A DNA stretch of 64,000 nt from Isoetes taiwanensis (Eukaryota; Streptophyta; Lycopodiopsida; Isoetales; Isoetaceae), in the NCBI GenBank assembly GCA_021234155.1, contig JAJEKV010000020.1, forward strand, positions 6,434,563-6,498,562, read 5' to 3'. The notes below the pieces were generated by a model that saw only the letters and a list, made by a program, of their open reading frames with translations, searched no databases and was not told the DNA's origin. The translations under genes and the position numbers were made by a program. Positions 56,996-64,000 of the stretch are shown here, piece by piece. The first letter of the stretch is position 1. The number at the start of each line of letters is the position of its first letter.

Positions 56996-57353
56996 GGGTG
57001 CATCCCCATTATCGTAGAACCCAGTTCTTTCTGGGAGCTTTGCCATGTAAGCAAAGCAAAGGCATTTGCGTGCCGACCATTCCCATTGCAGTTGAGTGCT
57101 CCTAAACCTGAAATCATAGCAAGAAACAAATCATAATCGATCTCTTCACTAGAAGACAAATCAAATCCAGCAAGAGGACAAACCCGGCTCTGAATTCAGC
57201 AATTCGGAAGTCCTCTCGCACTTCCGAGTTTTTTTTAAGTTGCCTTTGCCACGAAGTAAGGCTGGAGAAGAGATAATGCGACCAAATGTTTTTTGTCGCT
57301 ACTTGCCACGAAGCAAAGGCAAGGTGACATAACATACTAATGGGGATGCACCC
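56996..57353. mobile_element. Tourist-like (PIF/Harbinger) MITE upstream of RPL27A
   Basis: 358 bp with perfect 16-bp terminal inverted repeats GGGTGCATCCCCATTA and a TAA duplication on each side (56993-56995, 57354-57356). The 3-bp TAA/TTA target and GGG terminus are typical of Tourist MITEs. An internal AGCAAAGGCA motif is repeated (about 57055, 57312). It carries no coding capacity and sits about 120 bases upstream of the ATG. Confidence 0.88.
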
Positions 57354-57356
57354 TAA

Positions 57357-58860
57357 GTAACATCTCGCCAAGCAGGTTAACCGACGTTTTATTGGCTAGG
57401 CCAATCAAAGCAACGCTACGAGGCAAAGTTTCCTTACGGAAATTTTACCCCTTAATCAATCTGTCTGAAACTCATTCGCATTATTTATGTTATTCATTTT
57501 TTCCTCAACAATCTTGCTTTCATGCATTATGCATTATTTGTACAAGAAATTTATCGCGGCGGCCAAGGCCACCGCAAACATTTCTCTTTCCCAACCCCTC
57601 GTCTGTACCCAACTGAGTGAAACAAAAAATATTGTTCACAGTGCCCAAGATCTACCGACTCACTTATCGGTTAGAATTTTGTCTGGTAGCAGAATACTTA
57701 TAGATGATCTAGTTGTGTGCATTGTGTTATAGTTTAGATGACTGATGGAATTAAATGCTCCATTTGCGCATTTAGAATGGTATTTGACTTACTTTCCAAA
57801 TTTAAATGCTTTGTGTGCGCGGTTACAATGGTATTAAACTTACTTTACAAAGGTCTTAGTTCAAAGGAACCAATCTACCTAGATCAAATGCCTCAATTCA
57901 TGGAATTACTCATAAAGCCTACGGATAAGTGTTACCCTTAGATGCAAGCCGATCTTAAGAAGAAGAAAAAGAAGAACGTGGAGAAGAAAACCTACCGAAA
58001 GTAGAGCTGGAGATAAAGCAAAACATATCGCATTCTCTCTAAATTTTGAACATCCCAATGTAGGCAAAGCGAATCCGGAGGCAGATTAGAGTCGGATCCG
58101 CCATAAATGCATTCAACTCAACATCCATCCTCCTCACAGAAGAATTAGCCTTTTCTGAATTTAGGAAAACCGAAAATAACGTACGTGTCAAACTGTGGGC
58201 TTTTCTCAGCCCAGAAATATTAGACATCTATTTTTTAAGAACAAAATAGACTGCTTTACATAGGTAGTGATGAATCACCATGGAGAGGTTTTTTTGTATG
58301 TCTCCTAAAGAAGAATCTTATCTAACCATGTCATTCTTGCTTACTTGTTTCTCAGGTGCCTGCAAAAAATTTGAAGCTTGTAGTTCTTCACCGCTTGTCT
58401 AAAGCTGCCATTCCATGTATGAATTTCCAGAAAGGTTTTTTGTGGCTTCCAATCATATTAGTGCAGGTTTAGATGATGCTTTATCTTTATCTGATGCTAA
58501 GGGTGCCAAACAAGTTATTTGAATTAATAGAAGCTTTATTTGCATTGATGCATGTTAGATTTTTCTGTAGACTTGGTGGTAGGTGGGAGGTGCTTATTGT
58601 GTTCTTTTGCAGACTTGGTAATAGGTGCTAGCTGCTTTCTCTAGGTACAGATTCACTCCATTTCTTTGGTCAGGCCGTCCATTCATGATTGCTTATAGTC
58701 ATATTCTGGTCGGTTTAGTCTTCTGTATCCTTCGATTCTGGCCTTAGTTATCTAGGAGGCAGCATGCTTGTCTAGTATCAGTTAACTTAGTCTTTTTCCT
58801 TGCCTTGTACTTGCTTTTTGATTGATTCTTGTATTCCTTTTTTTTTTTTTTTTGCATAAC
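57357..58860. other. Intergenic, no supported gene
   Basis: Open frames here are short (under 90 codons) and unrecognised. AAATGCTCCATTTGCGCATTTAGAATGGTATT and a relative at about 57800-57835 suggest a ~65-bp diverged duplication. A poly(T) run lies at about 58838-58853. Confidence 0.35.
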
Positions 58861-58874
58861 AATGCCTTGTGAAC

Positions 58875-61299
58875 ATGACAAGGCACGGAATCTTGTCGTT
58901 CTTTAATAGAGCGAATAAAGATATGCCTTCTAGTAACAGCAGCCACAACACTCAAGTACACAATGTCGAAGATACTAGTACTCACTCTCATAATGTTCAA
59001 CCTTCAAGTACTGGTCTAAATGATGTTGAAGTCTCAATGGAGGCTGAATTTACTATGCAAGCAAGTACTTTTACCATTTCTTATGATCAGCCTCCATGTA
59101 TTGATGCAAAGAAAGTAGAAAACAAGAAGAGGAAAAGGAAATCTACTGATTGGATATAAGATAGAGAGTTTCAACCTGAATGGGCAGGTAGATTTCCATT
59201 CATAAAAGGTGATGAGTTTGGAATATCAAAATATGCAACAAGGATGCGGTGTACTGCATTCTATGAGAAGAAGATCATTGATGGAAAGAAATTAAGAGTA
59301 CGAGATGGAACACAAAAGAAGAGTGGAGGCATTTGCAAGTTGTTGGGGAGTACAAAATACATTTGAAGAAGCAAGACTTGCCAATCGTAGCACCAATAAG
59401 AACATTGCTACAAAATGACGGATAAGAATTTGAAATCAAAGTTGTTCAATTGCAATCACTATTTCATGTCTTGAAACGAGGTAAGCCTTTGCATGATTAT
59501 CCCGCGCATGAGCATCTTCTAGTATTGTTGCCCATTCCAGACTTTCCAACCACTCGTTGGTCTATCCAAAGTGGCAAGGAATTTGCAAAATGCATCGATC
59601 AAGTGCCACTAGCTGATTTGAGGGAAGTTATGCAAAGTAGTGATTATTTTGCCATATCATTGGATGAAGCTTTCGCCAAGGATATGTGTTCTTGCTTATG
59701 TATGACTATTTATGTTGTGAATGCTTATGTTAGACACCTATATAATGCTGGAATTAAGTGTTTAGAAAAAAATGCTGCTTCTGAAAATATTTATGATGTT
59801 GTTCAAGATGCTTTAATGACAGATTTGGGGTTGTCACCAAATGAAATTGAAGCTTTTTTTTATAGGCTTGGATGGTTGCTCGGTAATGCAAGGCTGTCGG
59901 AATGGTTTAACAGTGAGAGTTCAAACAAATTTAGCATCATATGCTTTGGGCATCCATTGCATGGCGCACCAGATGCATCTTGCTTGTAAAATTATTGATA
60001 ACTTTGACTATGTCAGGAGGATCGAAGGCTTGGTGAGTGATTCCTACAACTTCTTTTGTCGTAGCTCAAAAAGATATGGACTCGTCTCCAACTTTCAATT
60101 ATTAAGTGCTGAAAATTTTTTATTTCATGTTGCAATATGCATAGGATTTGTAAATTCAAAAGGTATATGGCTAGCCTGACAAAAGGGTTGAAGTTATTGA
60201 AGAATGTGAACACACGATGGGTTCTCTTTATAAACCAGCAGCACGCTTATTTCAAGGGTATCCATCTTTGGTCAGCTTAATGGATAAACCCTCTACCATT
60301 GGGAAAGAGATGGCTGAAAGAGACAATGCACAAGAATTGCTTACTAGGCTGACAGACTTAGAAACATTGCTCACTTTAACAGGTATTTCTATTTTATTAC
60401 GCATGCATAAGTTGGGGAAGCATTCTATTGTGCCTATTCTTCTATTCTAATGATTGCATGCATGTCTATTGCTTTGTAGGTTTGTTGCCCATGTTAAGGG
60501 AAATGAACATGCTAATATTGTTGGCACAATAGCGCAAAACGTATATTCCTGCGTATGTTCATGCTAGAAAAAGGGTATGCCTCGCCCTAGATGGTTTGTA
60601 TCCCACTTCACCAGATGTGCCATACCACAAAGAAAAATTCATGGCATGGCTCAATTTGGTTCATATTGAAGGCGAGAATTTTGCTAGTTTTCTAGACTAT
60701 GATTCAAAGGGGAAATTGTGCATGAAGGTGCATCTCATCTAGTTCAAGTAAGAGTCTTGAGATAAAATTAAGTCTTTGCAATCATTTACTAATAAAAAAT
60801 TATATTGCTTGTGTTGTCTAGATGTATGTAAGCAAGAGAAGAATCCGAGGAGGACTTGTGCGATAAAAAATATTAGGATCTGAGATAGTGCATGGGGCAA
60901 TTAGTGGAGATGCTTTATTGCAGCAGCAAAAACTTTGGATACACCATGTAGAGTCAATGTCACGAACTGGAGCAGCCAAAAGAGTTTGGGTCAATTACAA
61001 GGTTGTGGCTATGGCTAAATAATACTCAAGTTGTACAAGATCAAATGCCAAAATATTTTGAACTTGCTATGCTATGTCAAACCATGATTCTTGGATTGGT
61101 CGAAGATGAAAGAATTTTTAGTGTTATGGGATACTTGAAGAACAAAGTGCGTGATAGGCTTCACAAGAACTTAGATCTCTGTTTAAGAGCATATGCTTCC
61201 AATTATACGATTGCCAATTTTCCATATGAAAGAGCATTGGCTATATGGGCTTTAACATGTAGAAGAGAGCGTCATCAACTGCCACAAAATGCAACATAG
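58875..61299 (+). pseudogene. hAT-family transposase, decayed
   Basis: In order, across several frames: a Ser/Asn-rich start; a TTF/BED-like zinc-finger region near 59160-59370 (FQPEWAGRFPFIKGDEFG, RCTAFYEKKI); a catalytic part with SSDYFAISLDEAFAKDMC (first Asp) and LDGCSVMQGCRNGLTVRVQ (second Asp), then YALGIHCMAHQMHLACKII; and the C-terminal dimerisation region with LGLVEDERIFSVMGYLKNKV (Glu) and FPYERALAIW. This resembles the DUF4371/ZNF862-like hAT group. Frameshifts occur near 59160, 59370, 59865 and 60170, and an insertion/stop-rich stretch lies at 60450-61000. Confidence 0.82.
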
Positions 61300-61640
61300 C
61301 AAACAAAAATTATTTCATCTGGTTGGAGTGCATTGAATTGATTTGAAGGAGCTAGTTTGAATATAGGAGTAAAAGCTCAATTAGTATTTTCAGTACAGTT
61401 TCGACTCTTTGCTTTTTCTGCACAATGTAAAACAGTATATGACAAGGTTAGTCTCAGCAATTCATTTGTTTTGCAGCTTCACTTTATATTTTGCAACCAA
61501 GTTTGATTTGGTTATTTTATATTATGCATGTTCTGTTCTTACAGGCTAGATACAACACAATATTTACATGAATTGAGCATTCTGATCATGCACAATGTAA
61601 AACTCATTGGCTGCTAATATTTGCAACCAAGTTTAATCGC

Positions 61641-61988
61641 ATCGATCTGAGACATCGGATCGCCATTCTAGAATGGGACGAGCATGCATGTCATGCATGC
61701 ATGCGGGCGGCGCATGCCCGTTTTGGGTTGGGAGTTCGCTATTTCAAAAGGCCAGATCCACGTCTCATCGGCGCTTCCTCTTCTCTCAGCAGTACCTTCT
61801 TCTCTTTGAATTCTTTCCAGGCAGGGGAGGGGCTTCTTCCTGCCTGGTTTAGCCAATTTGGCGTATCTTTCTTGCTATCCTTTAGTGGCCTTTGGCCTCG
61901 TCCTGTGACCTCGTCCTTGATCCTAGTTTGTAAGGAAGTTCTCCGGTAGTGGGCGTTTTGTTGGTTTTTGCGAGTCCCATTCTAGAAT
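61641..61988. repeat. Tandem unit 1 bounded by CATTCTAGAATG palindromes
   Basis: It starts CATTCTAGAATGGGACG at 61664 and ends GCGAGTCCCATTCTAGAAT at about 61988, so the ends are inverted repeats of each other. Inside are GCATGCATG repeats, TTCGCTATTT and a C/T-rich leader-like stretch. Confidence 0.75.
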
Positions 61989-61993
61989 CGTGA

Positions 61994-62667
61994 TCGATCC
62001 GGAGACATCGATCGCCATTCTAGAATGGGACGAGCATGCATGTCATGCATGCATGCGGCGGCGCATGCCCGTTTTGGGTTGGGAGTTCGCTATTTAAAGT
62101 GCAAGCCAGATCCACGCCTCATCGGCGCTTCCTCTTCTCAGCATCCGTCTTCTCTTTGAACCCACCCTCCCCTTCTTTGTTTATTGTACAAGTTACGTTT
62201 ATCATGTTTTTCCACCCATTTGGGTGATGCTTTTTTTTCCACCCATTTGGGTGATGCTATTCTCCGGTATGTTTCTCGTTTGTTGTGTAGGTGATGTGCG
62301 TGTGTGTTGGTTGGCGGCGGCATCCGTTTCGACTTCTCCATGCGGGGTTTTGGGGCGATTCTATGCCTTACGCTTGTCTAAGCCCCTTGCCAAGGCTTAT
62401 CAAGAGGGTTTTTCCTCAAAACCCGAAAAGGGCGGGTTTTTAATCCCGGTGATAAGCTTTTGGGCAGTACATCGACCACTCATCTGTTAGCATTGTATTT
62501 GTTTTGGGGTCCAAATGATATAATTGGATTTCCCTTTATTTTTCGTGGGTAGTTCGCATGTGTGCGGCTACCCACTGTCCACCATTGTAGAAAATCTGCT
62601 GAGATGAATGAGAAGCCTATCTATCCCGGGCGCTTTGTTGGTTTCTTGCGAGTCCCATTCTAGAATG
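61994..62667. repeat. Tandem unit 2 bounded by CATTCTAGAATG palindromes
   Basis: Same left 150 bases (including CGAGCATGCATGTCATGCAT, TTCGCTATTTAAAG and GATCCACGCCTCATCGGCGC) and the same right end (GGGCGCTTTGTTGGTTTC, GCGAGTCCCATTCTAGAATG) as unit 1, but a longer middle. That middle holds a duplicated CCACCCATTTGGGTGATGC (about 62211-62259) and a hairpin AAAACCCG/CGGGTTTT (about 62420-62445). Confidence 0.75.
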
Positions 62668-63464
62668 TTTATTTTATTTATGTTCTGTTCTTACTGTTCT
62701 TACAGGTCAGGAACTCACAGTGATGCATGTTCACAGGTTAAGAGAAGAGGGAATTTAGCATCACATATAAAGAGGGAATTTAGCATCACCGATAAGAGCT
62801 ATAAAATGATGCATGTCTACAAGTTTAGAGAAGAGGGAATTTAGTATATACATAAGAGCTATAGAATGAAGCATATCTGTCTCTATTTAGATACATGTTC
62901 TTACAGGATAGAACAATATAAGATTTACAGATTAGGTACTATGAAGAGGAGGAGGAATTCAAAACATTGATGCGTATTTACAAATTGCATGGTCAGTAGG
63001 TCAATTTTGGTAAAATGAACATAGTATTAGATTGGTTTAGGGTATGAACAATGGTTTCAGTCAGGTGCTAAAGACAAGAATATATTTAATTCGACATGCA
63101 GCAAACCTTGTGGGCATCGGATCAGTGGATATCTATCTGGTTTTGACATCAGAAAGAATCAAGTCTTCTAATCAATTGTGCTATGCAAAATCTGGGAGGG
63201 AAGATCGACCTTTCCGTAATGAAAAAAACATTGTTCACTGTCTACGATTTAGGATATTTTCAAATTTTGTTTAACATTTCGACCACCCAATTGTTAACAT
63301 TCAAAAACATGGAAATGTTAACAATCTTTCGAAATGTTAAAATTTAGGACAACACATTCTACTTAAATGAGAATTTCAACTTATTTGGCCCTCATTTATC
63401 ACTTTCGGGATTTTTAGGTTAAGAGTGAGAAATCGTTAACACTTCCTTTAGAATGGTATTTTAC
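62668..63464. other. Intergenic, short direct repeats only
   Basis: AGAGAAGAGGGAATTTAG, AAGAGGGAATTTAGCATCAC and close relatives recur three to four times at about 62737-62845, together with ATAAGAGCTATARAATGA. No gene is recognised. Confidence 0.5.
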
Positions 63465-63815
63465 ATAAGATCAAAACATGGTTCCTTAACCGGAAGCACA
63501 TGGGTTTGGAAAATATATGTGATGGGTTCCCCATTGGAAAATACACGTCTGCACATAAATCTACAATGGTTCATTATTAATCGTTAATACTAACGGTTTC
63601 CAAGCATGGGTCTTATATTTTAACATTTACGTTATCTTTAGGAGATTTTACACTTGGGGTATAACCTTTATAAGATCAAAACATGGTTCCTTAACCGGAA
63701 GCACATGGGGTTGGAAAATATATGTGATGGGTTCCCCATTGGAAAATACACGTCTGCACATTAATCTACAATGGTTCATTATTAATCGTTAATACTAAGG
63801 GTTTCCAAGCATGGG
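63465..63815. repeat. 146-bp direct duplication, period 205 bp
   Basis: Copies at 63465-63610 and 63670-63815 begin ATAAGATCAAAACATGGTTC and end TTTCCAAGCATGGG. They differ at only a few positions (GGTTTGG/GGGTTGG, CATAAATC/CATTAATC, CTAACGG/CTAAGGG). Beyond it to 64000 no feature is seen. Confidence 0.9.
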
Positions 63816-64000
63816 GAATCAATTGCAAGTAAGAATCGTTTCGTGAGATGCTATAAATCATGAGGGAATAACTAAGTTGATTGAATCAATGTCGACATCA
63901 CAACGAGAATTGATTCTTGACATCAACTGTGCTTTGTGAAATCATTGTCTATGGAAAGCTAAGCCAAGGTGCCTAGCCCTTTTTATATTTCCAAGTTAAT

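Overview
The window is nuclear DNA from a land plant. The evidence is a spliced phytocyanin gene with a GPI-anchor tail, a nine-exon plastid-type phylloquinone methyltransferase gene (menG), a ribosomal protein uL15/eL27a gene with telo-boxes upstream, GT-AG introns throughout, and plant-type LTR retrotransposons and LINEs. Gene density is low and TE load is high, as in a fern or other large-genome plant, but the species cannot be fixed from the sequence. There are no bacterial operons, CRISPR arrays or phage genes.

Layout. 0.2-1.4 kb: phytocyanin gene (+). 2.0-4.5 kb: 5'-truncated LINE (-) inside a field of short dispersed repeats. 7.8-10.8 kb: a 214-bp tandem duplication whose second copy is split by a second 5'-truncated LINE (-). 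11.4-28.4 kb: a long L1-type LINE (+) whose ORF1 is split by a complete 9,954-bp Ty3/gypsy element (-, 881-bp LTRs, TSD ATTAC). That element is itself split by an 805-bp hAT-like element, so the nest is three levels deep. 29.8-30.5 kb: a cluster of GTCGGCGCCGAC-type palindromes. 30.5-37.2 kb: a dead chromovirus (+) whose 5' LTR is replaced by a giant palindrome made of two inverted LTR-end copies, yet the whole unit is flanked by the TSD CTTCT. 39.5-39.8 kb: two splice-consistent exons of an ABC half-transporter (-). 40.6 kb: a tRNA/SINE-like piece with a doubled box B. 41.9-44.4 kb: menG (+). 44.7-49.5 kb: a Ty1/copia element (-, 177-bp LTRs, TSD GGTTG) 272 bp downstream of the menG stop. 49.9-55.9 kb: small tandem repeats, a foldback and a copia RT scrap. 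56.4-57.4 kb: ribosomal protein gene (-) with a Tourist-like MITE just upstream. 58.9-61.3 kb: decayed hAT transposase (+). 61.6-62.7 kb: two tandem units bounded by CATTCTAGAATG palindromes. 63.5-63.8 kb: a 146-bp direct duplication.

Only three host genes look functional (phytocyanin, menG, uL15). They act in unrelated processes: cell surface, plastid vitamin K1 synthesis and cytosolic translation. The rest is a layered record of insertions. The most unusual items are the U5-U5 palindromic chromovirus, the near-identical LTRs around a heavily damaged gypsy element, and that element's long coiled-coil region downstream of integrase, which reads on into its own 3' LTR.
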